A DNA stretch of 64,000 bases from Streptomyces sp. NBC_01439 (GCF_036227605.1 NZ_CP109487.1:496001-560000); one strand, 5' to 3'; shown: positions 48,921 through 57,644, numbered from the stretch's first letter. A program made the numbers and translations. Notes: generated by a model from the letters alone, not told the origin.

Positions 48921-50373
48921 CCACCGGCTCCCCCGCACCATCGAGCTCCGGCCCGCCGAACACCTTCGGCGGGCCGTCGCCGTTCCAGGCCGCCCATCCC
49001 GGACGGCCCGTCACCGCGAACCGCACCCAGGCCGCGTGCATCTCGTCCGCCAGTTCCTGCGGGGTGTCCGGCCCGGCCAACCAGGCGGCCTCCGGCACGG
49101 CGAGCGTGTCGAACACGAAGCCCAACTCCAGGGCGTGGCAGGACCCCAGGCCCGGAACGCCGGAGGGCCAGCCGAACTCGTACAGGAAGCTCGGCGCCAC
49201 CCGCCGCGCCCCGGCGAGCCGGCGCAGCGGGTCGCGCAGCAGCCCGTCGGTGAGCAACTGTCCGGCCACCTCGGCGGGGCTCGCCGCGGGCAGCGCGGCG
49301 CGCAGCGCCCGTACGGCCGCCCGGTCCTTGCCGGAGCGGGCGCGGGCCAGCGCCACGGCGAGCGGGCCGAGCCGGTCCAACAGCCGCATTCCTCCGGTGG
49401 GGGCGAGCCACAGCCGGTACTCGTCCCGGGTCCAGCCGAGGAGCAGCGGCACCTCGCCGGAGGCGGTCGTGGCGCACAGGGTGTCGAGGGGGTCGGCCGG
49501 GACCGTGTCCGGGTCGGTGACCAGGCCGAAGGCGGGTCCACCGAGGAGGGGACCCGATCTGCGCAGGACGGCCGCCTGGGCGGCCATCAGGTCGGACAGG
49601 GAGACCGCGGTGAAAGCCGCGGCGGTGGCCTCCACCTTCAGCAGCGACGCCATCCGCCGGACCATGGCGCGCACCCGGGGGCGCGGTAGGGCCTCGGGAG
49701 CCCCGCTCTGCAGGACCGCCCGGTGGAAGAGGCCGACCGCGCGCGGGGCGGCCAGGAGGGCGCCGACGCTGATGGCCCCGGCGGATTCGCCGAAGACGGT
49801 GACCCGGTCGGGGTCCCCGCCGAAGGCCCCGATGTTGTCGCGGACCCAGCTGAGGGCAGCGATCTGGTCCAGCAGGCCGCGGTTGGCGGGGGCATCGGGG
49901 AAGAGTCCGTAACCGAGGACGCCGAGGCGGAAGTTGAAGGAGACGAGCACGACCCCGTCGCGGGCGAAGGCGGAGCCGTCGTACACGGGAACGGCCGCGG
50001 AGCCGCGGGTGTGGGCCCCGCCGTGGATCCAGACCATGACGGGCAGCCGGGCTCCGGGGGCCGGGTCGGGGGTCCACACGTTCACGTTCAGGCAGTCGTC
50101 CCCGAGGATCACCGGGTCGGGGAGCAGGGCGGCGAAGGTGTCCGGGTAGGGCACCTTGGGCGCGGTCGGCCCGTAGGCGGCGGCATCTCGTACGCCGTCC
50201 CAGGCGGTCGGGGGCGCGGGCGCCGCGAAGCGCAGGGCTCCGACGGGCGGGGCCGCGTACGGGACGCCCTTGAAGACGGCGGTCCCCCCGGGCCCGCACC
50301 GACCCTCGACGACTCCGGCCGCCGTCCTGACCCGCGGCCGTCGGCGGTCGTCGGCGGCACCCTCTGCGCTCAT
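48898..50373 (-). CDS. Type-B carboxylesterase/lipase
   Basis: A 491-residue carboxylesterase. Hallmarks: FKGVPYAAPPVGALRF and EDCLNVNVWTP-like DDCLNVNVWTPDP in the N-terminal part, oxyanion hole IHGGAHTRG, nucleophile Ser in FGESAGAISVGALL near 197, and His expected in GSCHALELGFVFDT. No signal peptide, so it is cytoplasmic. It is comparable in length to Streptomyces p-nitrobenzyl-esterase-like enzymes. It converges on the membrane esterase gene with a 23-nt overlap. Confidence 0.9.
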   Translation of the reverse strand: MSAEGAADDRRRPRVRTAAGVVEGRCGPGGTAVFKGVPYAAPPVGALRFAAPAPPTAWDGVRDAAAYGPTAPKVPYPDTFAALLPDPVILGDDCLNVNVWTPDPAPGARLPVMVWIHGGAHTRGSAAVPVYDGSAFARDGVVLVSFNFRLGVLGYGLFPDAPANRGLLDQIAALSWVRDNIGAFGGDPDRVTVFGESAGAISVGALLAAPRAVGLFHRAVLQSGAPEALPRPRVRAMVRRMASLLKVEATAAAFTAVSLSDLMAAQAAVLRRSGPLLGGPAFGLVTDPDTVPADPLDTLCATTASGEVPLLLGWTRDEYRLWLAPTGGMRLLDRLGPLAVALARARSGKDRAAVRALRAALPAASPAEVAGQLLTDGLLRDPLRRLAGARRVAPSFLYEFGWPSGVPGLGSCHALELGFVFDTLAVPEAAWLAGPDTPQELADEMHAAWVRFAVTGRPGWAAWNGDGPPKVFGGPELDGAGEPVVTRRALP

Positions 50374-50480
50374 CTCGTCCTCCTGCGATGACGGTGCCGG
50401 TCACACCGTCGCACCGTCGCACAGCCGTCCAACGGGTGACAAGGCGTGACCGGGCCCACGCCCGGCCCGGTTGGACGGGC

Positions 50481-50804
50481 ATGCGATTCCTGCGTATCCA
50501 CCATGCCGTGCCCGTCCTGCTCCTGACGGGCGCCACGCTCCTGCCCGGTGCGGCGCACGCGGCCACCGGTCCGGACTTCCAGTACGTCGGCCAGGACGAT
50601 CGGGTCCACGGCCTCACCGCGCCGAGGGGGTGCGTGGAAGCGGAGGGCGGCGGCGCCCGGGCGGTGACCAACGGAACCGGGAGCTCGGCGACCCTCTTCG
50701 AGGGCCCCCGGTGTTCGGGCCGGGCCCTGCGGATCCTGCGGCCCGGGGAGGTCGGCCAGGTGCGGCCGTACTTCGCCTCCGTCCGGTTTTCCGTCACCGG
50801 GTAG
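50481..50804 (+). CDS. Small secreted protein, possibly crystallin-like
   Basis: A 107-residue protein with a clear signal peptide (RFLRIHHAVPVLLLTGATLL, cut after AHA near residue 27). The mature part of about 80 residues has two Cys, at GCVEAEG and GPRCSG, that may form a disulfide. ATLFEGPRCSGRALRILRPG and PYFASVRF resemble a beta/gamma-crystallin half-domain, but this is only a pattern impression. It lies 97 nt upstream of a chaplin gene on the same strand. Confidence 0.65.
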   Translation: MRFLRIHHAVPVLLLTGATLLPGAAHAATGPDFQYVGQDDRVHGLTAPRGCVEAEGGGARAVTNGTGSSATLFEGPRCSGRALRILRPGEVGQVRPYFASVRFSVTG

Positions 50805-50901
50805 GCGCACGGGCCGTGACCCCTTGGCCTCTCCCGCGTTGTATGCCATGTCAAATGCCACAGGTCCTGTGGCGCCCCACACATCTCATGAGGAGATCTT
50901 G

Positions 50902-51189
50902 ATGTCGCGTATCGCGAAGGCATTGGCCATCACCGCTGTCACCGGCAGCGCCGTGGTCGCCGGTGCGGGTCTGGCTGCCGCCGATGCCGGAGCGCACGGT
51001 GCGGCGGTCGGCTCCCCCGGTGTCCTGTCGGGCAACCTGCTCCAGGTCCCGGTGCACGTCCCGGTCAACGTCTGCGGCAACACCGTGAACGTGATCGCCC
51101 TGCTGAACCCGGCGTTCGGCAACACCTGCGTCAACGCCTCCGGCGGTGGCGCCGACCACCACACCCAGGGCGGCGACTACGGTCACTGA
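50902..51189 (+). CDS. Short chaplin
   Basis: A 95-residue hydrophobic surface protein. Signal peptide residues 1-28, then one chaplin domain (GSPGVLSGNLLQVPVHVPVN, CGNTVNVIALLNPAFGNTC) with the two conserved Cys, and a polar His/Asp/Gly-rich tail (GGADHHTQGGDYGH) that is longer than in the usual short chaplins. It has no sortase signal, so it is a short-type chaplin that would assemble into amyloid-like fibrils on aerial hyphae. The ribosome site is GAGGAG. Confidence 0.92.
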   Translation: MSRIAKALAITAVTGSAVVAGAGLAAADAGAHGAAVGSPGVLSGNLLQVPVHVPVNVCGNTVNVIALLNPAFGNTCVNASGGGADHHTQGGDYGH

Positions 51190-51210
51190 TCGGCTGATCG
51201 GCTGACGAGC

Positions 51211-51244
51211 GGAAGGGCCCCCGCCACCCGGCGGGGGCCCTTCC
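51211..51244. terminator. Strong hairpin terminator after the chaplin gene
   Basis: A perfect 15-bp stem (GGAAGGGCCCCCGCC and complement) with a 4-nt loop, starting 22 nt after the chaplin stop. Confidence 0.85.
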
Positions 51245-51310
51245 CCCTGTGTCCCGCGCCCCCACGTCCACACGTCCCCACATCCGCGGGTACGCACGGG
51301 GCCGCGCGCG

Positions 51311-52174
51311 TCATTCGTAGCGGTACAAGCCCTGGTGACCGGACATCTCGCGCGGGGTGATGTTCCACGGCGGCATCGGCTCGTCGAGGGCGATCACCCG
51401 GCCGCGCTGGAGGTCACCGATGGCGAGCGGGGCGGCGGGCAGGTAGCCGGAGCCGGGGTGCCTCTGCTGCCAGCGGTCCCAGATCAGGTCGACGAAGGCG
51501 TGGTGCAGCCAGAACGCCGGGTCGTTGGGCGCCGTACCGCCGGTCATGTGGCCGCCGATCCACTGGTGGACCTTGTTGTGGTTGCGCCAACGCTCGCTCC
51601 TGGGCGCCGACCAGCCCTCCAGCTTGTTGCGGAATCCGCCCGCGGTGGCCGTGGAGTCCCAGGGCGGTACGTCGTAGGTCGGGTCGTCGATCGCCCACTG
51701 GAGTTCGGTCGCGGTGGGCAAGGCGATCGGGTTCTGCGGCCGGCCGAGGTTGCGGGTGAGGAACGCGGACTCGGTGATGCCCACGGTAACCGTCCAGTTG
51801 CCCGTGTCGTAGGCGAACGGACCGGTCATCACCTTGCGGTCGCTCGCCCGGCCGGTGCCGCCGAGGAAGTCGTCGGCCCAGAGGGAGGAGACCGGGCTGG
51901 AGTCGGCGGTCCAGTCCCAGTACGGGACGCTCACGCCGGGGTCGATCTCCTGCAACTTCCTTTCGAACTCCAGCAGATAGCGCCGGTGCCAGGGGAAGAA
52001 GGACGGGGACATGTGCCCGACGCGCAGCTTGCGGTCGCGGTCGGGCACGAAGTACTTGTCGTGGGTGCGCACGAGGGCGTCGTAGGCGCCGCTGCGCTTG
52101 AGTTCCAGGACCGCCGCCGTGAAGCGCTTCTTCTGGGCGCGGGTGAGGTTCTTCTGGTTCTGCCGGGTGTGCAA
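51311..52174 (-). CDS. melD2: Second tyrosinase (MelC2/MelD2-type)
   Basis: A 287-residue tyrosinase paralogue of the enzyme at 36784. CuA ligands His38, His54 and His63 are conserved (RTHDKY, VGHMS, FPWHRR), and CuB ligands are in NHNKVHQWIGGHM and WLHHAFVDLIW. VPYWDW is present. Differences from MelC2 include Met after His54 and Tyr/Phe changes. It has no signal peptide. It lies 30 nt downstream of its own helper gene. It matches the MelD2-type second tyrosinases of Streptomyces, which act on a different phenol range. Confidence 0.9.
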   Translation of the reverse strand: MHTRQNQKNLTRAQKKRFTAAVLELKRSGAYDALVRTHDKYFVPDRDRKLRVGHMSPSFFPWHRRYLLEFERKLQEIDPGVSVPYWDWTADSSPVSSLWADDFLGGTGRASDRKVMTGPFAYDTGNWTVTVGITESAFLTRNLGRPQNPIALPTATELQWAIDDPTYDVPPWDSTATAGGFRNKLEGWSAPRSERWRNHNKVHQWIGGHMTGGTAPNDPAFWLHHAFVDLIWDRWQQRHPGSGYLPAAPLAIGDLQRGRVIALDEPMPPWNITPREMSGHQGLYRYE

Positions 52175-52204
52175 TGCGGGGTTCCTCCCGTTCCCGTGGG
52201 TCGG

Positions 52205-52573
52205 TCAGCGGTGGTGCGGGGCCACGAAGGCGAGCTGGGCGGTGCCCAGCTCGTCGACGGCGGCCCGGGCCAGTTCCAGCGGCGTGGCATAGGACTGGAA
52301 GTGGTTGATCCCGCTGAGGTAGCTGCCGTCGGCCCGGCGCATGACGTGCAGCGGGCGGCCGTCGATCCGGACCCCGGCGATGTCGACGGCGATGTGCCGG
52401 CCGCGGTAGGTCTCCTCCTCGGCGAGCGGCGCCGGGGTGAGGGTCTGCCGGGGACGCCGGGCGCGCAGTACGGGGGCCAGGGCCGCGGCCGTACCGGCGA
52501 GCACGGCCGCGGTGAAGGCCGTACGGAGAACCGCGCGGCGGGTCAGTGGTGCGGCGGGCGATGCTGCGGACAT
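52205..52573 (-). CDS. melD1: Second tyrosinase helper protein (MelC1/MelD1-type)
   Basis: A 122-residue caddie protein paired with the downstream tyrosinase. It has a Tat-type leader (LTRRAVLRTAFTAAVLAG) and the conserved fold TYRGRHIAVDIAGVRIDGR with LHVMRRADGSYLSGINHF. It lacks the His-rich loop seen in MelC1 at 36401 but ends in APHHR. It is expected to load copper and escort the tyrosinase through Tat. Confidence 0.88.
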   Translation of the reverse strand: MSAASPAAPLTRRAVLRTAFTAAVLAGTAAALAPVLRARRPRQTLTPAPLAEEETYRGRHIAVDIAGVRIDGRPLHVMRRADGSYLSGINHFQSYATPLELARAAVDELGTAQLAFVAPHHR

Positions 52574-52632
52574 ACGGTCTCCCTCGCTCGGTGGCCGGCG
52601 GCTACGGGTCTAACGCCGCGCGGCGGGCGAGG

Positions 52633-53172
52633 TCACCCGTGGGCGCCGCGGAGCTGCTTGTAGTAGAGGGTCGTGGGGCGGAGCCGGCCCGCCGGGTCGG
52701 TGGCGTAGTCGGGGATGGTGCCGGCCTCCGTCCAGCCGGCGCGGCGGTAGACCCCCTCGGCTCCGCTGCCGGTCTCGGTGTCCAGGAAGAGCAGCACGAC
52801 CCCGGCCCGGGCGGCGGCCGACTCGGCCTCGGCGAGCAGGGCGCGGGCGGTGCCCCGGCCGCGGGCGGCTGGGTGGACCATGAGCTTGCGCAGCTCGGCG
52901 CGGTGGCGGCCGTTCGCCTTGGTCTCCCGGTACCAGCTGACGGTGCCGTCGATCCGGCCGTCGCCGCCGGTGCGGGAGACCCACAGCGCGAGCGAGCCGT
53001 CCTCGACGGCGGGCAGCAGGGAGTCCCACCAGGCTGCGGCGCCCCGTCGGTCCAGCCCGGCGAGGAAGCCGAGGGACGATCCGCCGTCAACCACGGCGAG
53101 CAGCAGCGTTGCGAGTTCGTCGCGGTGGGCGCGCAGGTCCGCGGCGGAGAGGGCGGTGATGGTGGCCGTCAT
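52633..53172 (-). CDS. GNAT-family N-acetyltransferase
   Basis: A 179-residue acetyltransferase. The acetyl-CoA loop reads LMVHPAARGRGTARALLAEA near 105-124, followed by VLLFLDTETGSGAEGVYRRA, the usual last strands. Substrate unknown. It is the first gene of the minus-strand run, upstream of the second tyrosinase pair; 59 nt separate it from the helper gene. Confidence 0.87.
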   Translation of the reverse strand: MTATITALSAADLRAHRDELATLLLAVVDGGSSLGFLAGLDRRGAAAWWDSLLPAVEDGSLALWVSRTGGDGRIDGTVSWYRETKANGRHRAELRKLMVHPAARGRGTARALLAEAESAAARAGVVLLFLDTETGSGAEGVYRRAGWTEAGTIPDYATDPAGRLRPTTLYYKQLRGAHG

Positions 53173-53251
53173 GGGGCGAGCATACGGATCAAGCGATCGG
53201 GCGCGTCGGTCGGGCCGAACTTCCCGGACAGCTCCTCACCCCTTGCCTCAC

Positions 53252-53289
53252 CTATCGAAAATCGATAGATTCCCATCGTAAGTCGATGG
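53252..53289. promoter_or_regulatory. Tandem palindromic operators upstream of the DUF2975/XRE pair
   Basis: CTATCGA-AAA-TCGATAG (53252-53268, perfect) and CCATCG-TAAGT-CGATGG (53273-53289, perfect) share the ATCG/CGAT core, with centres 21 bp apart. They lie 12-49 nt before the start of the DUF2975-like gene. They are the likely binding sites of the small XRE regulator encoded second in that operon. Confidence 0.7.
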
Positions 53290-53300
53290 AGGGATGGGTC

Positions 53301-53786
53301 ATGGGGAAACTGACGGTGGGTGCGTTGCGCGCCGTGCTCGCGGTGGTGCTCGTCGGCACCACGTTGGTACAGGTGTTGATGGTGTGGGCGTTGGCCACCG
53401 ACCCGGAGGACGGCACGCTCCCCCTGACCCCGATGCGCGTGATCACGATCCTGGGCATGGTGTCGGCCCAGGTCGCCCTGGTCTGCGTATGGCGGCTGGT
53501 CACGATGGTGCGGCGGGGAACCGTGTTCTCCCACGCCGCCTTCCGGTACGTGGACGGCGTGATCGGCGCGATCGTGGCGGCTGCCCTGTTGTGGTTCGCG
53601 GTCACGGCCGTCAATGCCCCGGGCCAGCGGGAGGACCCGGGCGTCACCGTCATCATGGGCGGTGTCGGCCTGGCGATCCTCGGGGTCGCCCTCATCGTGC
53701 TCGTACTGCGCATGCTGCTCGCCCAGGCCGTCGCGCGCGACGTCGAAGCGGCGCAGCTGCAGGCCGAGCTGGACGAGGTGATCTGA
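53301..53786 (+). CDS. DUF2975-like membrane protein
   Basis: A 161-residue membrane protein with four hydrophobic helices (about 8-30, 45-67, 85-105, 115-140) and a C-terminal amphipathic helix (QAVARDVEAAQLQAELDEVI). The family is usually found next to a small XRE regulator, as here. GGAGGG lies 9 nt before the ATG. Function unknown, proposed to work with the regulator as a membrane-linked control unit. The stop overlaps the regulator start (TGATG). Confidence 0.82.
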   Translation: MGKLTVGALRAVLAVVLVGTTLVQVLMVWALATDPEDGTLPLTPMRVITILGMVSAQVALVCVWRLVTMVRRGTVFSHAAFRYVDGVIGAIVAAALLWFAVTAVNAPGQREDPGVTVIMGGVGLAILGVALIVLVLRMLLAQAVARDVEAAQLQAELDEVI

Positions 53787-54007
53787 TGCCGATCGCCGTC
53801 GACATCGACGTGATGCTGGCCAGGCGGAAGATGTCCGTGGGCGAGCTCGCGGATCGGGTGGGGATCACCCCCGCCAACCTTGCGGTACTGAAGAACGGCC
53901 GCGCCAAGGCAGTGCGCTTCGCGACGCTCGCCGCACTCTGCGAGGTGCTCGAATGCCAGCCGGGCGACCTGCTGCGCTGGGAGTCCGAGGACCTCGCCGA
54001 CGGGTGA
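53786..54007 (+). CDS. Small XRE-family regulator (YozG-like)
   Basis: A 73-residue protein that is almost entirely one helix-turn-helix domain (ARRKMSVGELADRVGITPAN, LAVLKNGRAKAVRFATL, CEVLECQPGDLL). It is translationally coupled to the DUF2975-like gene, a conserved arrangement in many bacteria. Likely a repressor of its own operon through the two CGAT-type palindromes upstream. Confidence 0.88.
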   Translation: MPIAVDIDVMLARRKMSVGELADRVGITPANLAVLKNGRAKAVRFATLAALCEVLECQPGDLLRWESEDLADG

Positions 54008-54110
54008 CGGACGGATGACGCGCCCCCGGGGCGGACGGGTCGTGCCGGCACCCGTCGGGCAGGCCGCAGCCCGCGCCGCGCGGCGTGCCCGCGGCCGTTC
54101 GGCCGCACTG

Positions 54111-54140
54111 CCCGGCCGGCCCGGCGGCGGGCCGGCCGGG
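54111..54140. terminator. Bidirectional hairpin terminator
   Basis: A perfect 12-bp stem (CCCGGCCGGCCC and complement) with a 6-nt loop, between the XRE gene and the convergent acyl-CoA dehydrogenase operon. Confidence 0.75.
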
Positions 54141-54150
54141 ACGACGCGTC

Positions 54151-55266
54151 CTACGGGGCCGGGAGTTCCGCGAAGTCCGCGACCAGGCCGCGGTGGTGGC
54201 CCGCCGTGCCGAGCGCCAGGGAATCGGCCTTGGCCCGCTTGAGGTACAGGTGGGCCGGGTGTTCCCAGGTCATGCCGATGCCGCCGTGCAGTTGTACGCA
54301 CTCCTCGGCGGCGCGGACGGCCACGCCCGAGCAGTAGGCCTGGGCCACGGCGACCGTCAACGGGGCGTCGGGGGCCTCAGCGGCCAGGGCATCGGCCGCG
54401 GCCCTCGCCGCCGCGCGCGCGGAGGCCACGTCGAGCCAGAGCCGGGCGAGGCGGTGCTTGAGGGCCTGGAAGGAACCGACGGGGCGGTTGAACTGGTGGC
54501 GGCCCCGGACGTGGCCGACCGTCTCCGTCAGGCACCACTCGGCCAGCCCGAGCTGCTCGGAGGCGAGCAGTCCGGCCCCGGAGAGCAGGGCTCCGGCAAT
54601 GGCGGCCCGGGCCGTTCCGGCGTCGGCGAGACGGGTGCCGGCCGCGGCCTCGAGGGTGATGGTGGCGAGCGGGCGGGTCAGGTCCAGCGGAATCCGCGGG
54701 GTCAGCCGGACCGCGGTGGCCGGGACGGCGTACAGCCCGGTGTCGGCCAGGACCAGCAGGACGTCGGCGGCCACCGCGTCCGCCACGGAGGTGACCGTGC
54801 CGGTCAGGACCCCGCCCCCGAAGTCCTGGACGGGGGCCGGGAGGGGCGCGCCCGGGGCGAGCGTCAGCGGCACGGCCGGGACGCACACCGTGCTGCCGGA
54901 GGCCAGTTCCCGCAGCAGCGGGGCGGCTTCCGCGGTGTCGCAGCCGAGCAGGATCTCCGTGGCAAGCACGGAGCTCGTCAGGTACGGGACGGGCGCCACG
55001 GCCCGGCCCAGCTCCTCCAGGACCACGGCCGCCTCCCGGTGGCTCGCGCCCTGCCCGCCGAGCTTCTCGGGGACGAGGAGACCGGCCGCACCGATCCGGG
55101 CGGCGAGGGTGTGCCAGAGCGCCGGGTCGTGCGGCCGGCCCGTCTCGGCCCGGTCGAGGACGCCCTTCGCGTCGCAGCGGTCGGCGAGGAGTGCGCGTAC
55201 GGCGGAGCGGAGCTCCTCCTCGGCCTGGGAGTAGAGCAGGTCGGTCGGTGCCGCCGCAGTGGTCAT
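54151..55266 (-). CDS. Acyl-CoA dehydrogenase-family protein (smaller subunit type)
   Basis: A 371-residue FAD enzyme of the acyl-CoA dehydrogenase family. The C-terminal part is well conserved (GRHQFNRPVGSFQALKHRLA, CVQLHGGIGMTWEHPAHLYL). The region where the catalytic Glu is usually found is divergent, as in the paired heteromeric ACADs of actinobacteria (FadE28/29 style), where one partner is catalytic. Its start overlaps the stop of the second dehydrogenase (ATGA). It is the last gene of a three-gene operon. Confidence 0.88.
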   Translation of the reverse strand: MTTAAAPTDLLYSQAEEELRSAVRALLADRCDAKGVLDRAETGRPHDPALWHTLAARIGAAGLLVPEKLGGQGASHREAAVVLEELGRAVAPVPYLTSSVLATEILLGCDTAEAAPLLRELASGSTVCVPAVPLTLAPGAPLPAPVQDFGGGVLTGTVTSVADAVAADVLLVLADTGLYAVPATAVRLTPRIPLDLTRPLATITLEAAAGTRLADAGTARAAIAGALLSGAGLLASEQLGLAEWCLTETVGHVRGRHQFNRPVGSFQALKHRLARLWLDVASARAAARAAADALAAEAPDAPLTVAVAQAYCSGVAVRAAEECVQLHGGIGMTWEHPAHLYLKRAKADSLALGTAGHHRGLVADFAELPAP

Positions 55267-56456
55267 CGGCTCAGGTCCTTCCAGGCGAGGTCCTTGTCGT
55301 CGCGCGGCTCGGGGGGCAGGCCGAGGACGCGTTCGGCGACGATGTTGAGGAGGATTTCGCTGGTGCCGCCCTCGATGCTGTTGCCCTTGGCGCGCAGGTA
55401 GCGGTAGCCGGCCTCGCGGCCGGTGAAGTCGACGCCGTCGGGCCGGCGCATGGTCCAGTCGTCGTACAGGAGGCCCTCCTCCGCGAGGAGTTCGACCTCC
55501 AGTCCGCTGATCTCCTGGTTGAGCCGGGCGAAGGTGAGCTTCATTCCCGATCCCTCGGGGCCGGGCTGTCCGGCGACGAGCTGCTGGCGCAGCCGTTCCC
55601 CGGTGAGGCGGGCGACCTCGGCCTCGACCCACAGTTCCAGCAGTCGCTGGTGGAGGGCGTGGGTGCGCAGCTCGGGGCGGTCGCGCCAGGCGGCGGCGAC
55701 GGGGGCGATCATGCCGCCTTCGCGCGGGATGCGCATGCCGCCGATGGAGACCCGCTCGTTCATCAGGGTGGTGCGGGCGACCGCCCAGCCCTCGCCGACG
55801 GCGCCGAGGCGATGGGAGTCGGGGATGCGGACGCCGGTGAGGAAGACCTCGTTGAACTCGGCCTCGCCGGTGATCTGGCGCAGCGGGCGGACCTCGACGC
55901 CCGGGGCGTGCATGTCGCACAGGAAGTAGGTGATGCCCCGGTGCTTGGGGAGCCCGGGGTCGGTGCGGGCGATCAGGATGGCCCAGCGGGCGGTGTGGGC
56001 GCTGGAGGTCCACACCTTCTGGCCGTCCACGATCCAGTCGCCGGAGCCGCTCTCGCGGACCGCGCGGGTGCCGAGCGCGGCGAGGTCGGAGCCGGCGCCG
56101 GGCTCGCTGAAGAGCTGGCACCAGACCTCCTCGCCGACCCACAGGGGCCTCAGGAAGCGCCGCTTCTGCTCGTCGGTGCCGTACGCGAGGATCGTGGGCG
56201 CGGCCATGCCGAGGCCGATGCCGATCCGGCGCGGGTCGTTGTCGGGTGCGCCGGCGGCCTCCAGTTCGGCGTCGACGACGGCCTGGAGGGAGCGGGGCGC
56301 GCCGAGTCCGCCGAGGCCCTCGGGGTAGTGGACCCAGGCGAGTCCGGCGTCGAAGCGGGCGCGCAGGAACGCGGTGCGGTCGGTGCCGGCGGGCGGGTGC
56401 GCGGCGAGCAGGTCACGGACGCGTGCGAGCAGGTGGTCGGCGGTGGTCGTGGTCAT
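55263..56456 (-). CDS. Acyl-CoA dehydrogenase
   Basis: A 397-residue acyl-CoA dehydrogenase. FAD-binding and substrate motifs are evident (WCQLFSEPGAGSDLAALGT, DWIVDGQKVWTSSAHTARW) and the C-terminal segment EGGTSEILLNIVAERVLGL is typical. Its tight coupling with the smaller ACAD suggests an alpha2beta2 complex that introduces a double bond into a branched, aromatic or sterol side-chain CoA ester. Overlaps of 4 nt join it to both neighbours. Confidence 0.92.
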   Translation of the reverse strand: MTTTTADHLLARVRDLLAAHPPAGTDRTAFLRARFDAGLAWVHYPEGLGGLGAPRSLQAVVDAELEAAGAPDNDPRRIGIGLGMAAPTILAYGTDEQKRRFLRPLWVGEEVWCQLFSEPGAGSDLAALGTRAVRESGSGDWIVDGQKVWTSSAHTARWAILIARTDPGLPKHRGITYFLCDMHAPGVEVRPLRQITGEAEFNEVFLTGVRIPDSHRLGAVGEGWAVARTTLMNERVSIGGMRIPREGGMIAPVAAAWRDRPELRTHALHQRLLELWVEAEVARLTGERLRQQLVAGQPGPEGSGMKLTFARLNQEISGLEVELLAEEGLLYDDWTMRRPDGVDFTGREAGYRYLRAKGNSIEGGTSEILLNIVAERVLGLPPEPRDDKDLAWKDLSR

Positions 56457-57430
56457 CGGGACACACCCGGCTGCCGGGGCATGGCCAGGACGATCCGGCC
56501 GGTGGTGGTCCCGTCGGCGAGGCGCTGTACGGCGTCGGCGACGCCGGGGAGTGCGACGAGTTCGCTGATCAGGGGTTTGATGGTGCCGTCGGCGGCGAGG
56601 CGGGTGAGTTCGGTGTGGCAGGAGAGGATCGCGGCCGGGTCCTTGGCGGCGTACAGGCCCCAGTGGAGGCCGAGGATCGAGTAGTTCTTGACGAGGGCGT
56701 GGTTGAGGGCGGGGGCGGGGATGTCTCCGCTCGCGAAGCCGACGACGACGATGCGGCCCTCGAAGGCCACGCACTTGGTGGAGGCGGTGTACGAGGCGCC
56801 GCCGACGGGGTCGTAGACCACGTCGGCGCCGCGCCCGCCGGTGAACTCCTTCACGCGGGAGACGACGTCCTCGGCCGTACGGTCGATCACCAGGTCGCAG
56901 CCGAGTTCCTCGGCGGTGCGCGCCTTCGCCTTGCCTCCGACGACCCCGATGACGCTGGCGCCTGCGGCCTTGCCGAGTTGGACGGCGGCGCTGCCGACCC
57001 CGCCGGCGGCGGCGTGCACGAGCAGGGTCTCGCCCGGCTGGAGGCGCGCCCGGCGGTGCAGGCCGAACCAGCCCGTCTGGTAGCCGATGTGCAGGGCCGC
57101 GGCCTCGGCGTCGCTCAGGGCCTCGGGGGCCGGGAGCAGGGCCCGCTCGGACGCGATGACGTACTCGGCGAAGCCGCCGTGGGGCAGGCTCGGGGTGGCG
57201 ATGACGCGGCGGCCGTCGTCGGTGAGGCCGCAGATCTCGACGCCGGGGGTGAAGGGCAGCGGCGGGCGGATCTGGTACTGGCCGCGGACGAGCAGCGCGT
57301 CGGGGAAGTTGAGGTTCGCCGCGAGGACCTGGAGCCGCACCTCGCCCTCGCCGGGTACCGGTTCGGGAATCTCTTCGAGGCGGAGTGCCTCTCGGGGTTC
57401 GCCGGGGGTATGTACTCGCCATGCCTGCAT
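56453..57430 (-). CDS. NADPH:quinone oxidoreductase-like zinc-independent MDR protein
   Basis: A 325-residue medium-chain reductase. NADP-binding motif LLVHAAAGGVGSAAVQLGKAA near 145-165, preceded by the family pattern NFPDALLVRGQYQIRPPLPF. No structural-zinc Cys cluster is present, as expected for quinone reductases and QorA-like enoyl reductases. The ATG at 57430 has a GGAGG site. It is the first gene of the acyl-CoA dehydrogenase operon, so it may reduce an enoyl or quinone intermediate of the same pathway. Confidence 0.88.
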   Translation of the reverse strand: MQAWRVHTPGEPREALRLEEIPEPVPGEGEVRLQVLAANLNFPDALLVRGQYQIRPPLPFTPGVEICGLTDDGRRVIATPSLPHGGFAEYVIASERALLPAPEALSDAEAAALHIGYQTGWFGLHRRARLQPGETLLVHAAAGGVGSAAVQLGKAAGASVIGVVGGKAKARTAEELGCDLVIDRTAEDVVSRVKEFTGGRGADVVYDPVGGASYTASTKCVAFEGRIVVVGFASGDIPAPALNHALVKNYSILGLHWGLYAAKDPAAILSCHTELTRLAADGTIKPLISELVALPGVADAVQRLADGTTTGRIVLAMPRQPGVSR

Positions 57431-57644
57431 CCGGGGCCTCCAGCCGCCGTCGATGAACCACACGCTCCGCGGGCATACTAAGCAGTCGCTTGTCTCTCTG
57501 GGAACCATCGGTCGGGGTGGAGGACCCTCCGGACCGAATCAACACGCGTCATTCCGGCCACATCCGTCTCAAGATCAGGCAACATGTGGCGTGCACGTGT
57601 CATGACTCAACGGGGAACAGCACCTGTCCAGGGGGGACCACCAC

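Noticed and set aside
53175..53215. Sequence resembling the 35-bp repeat unit (cggatcaagcg)
   Set aside because: Only about 11 bases match and the remainder diverges; likely chance.
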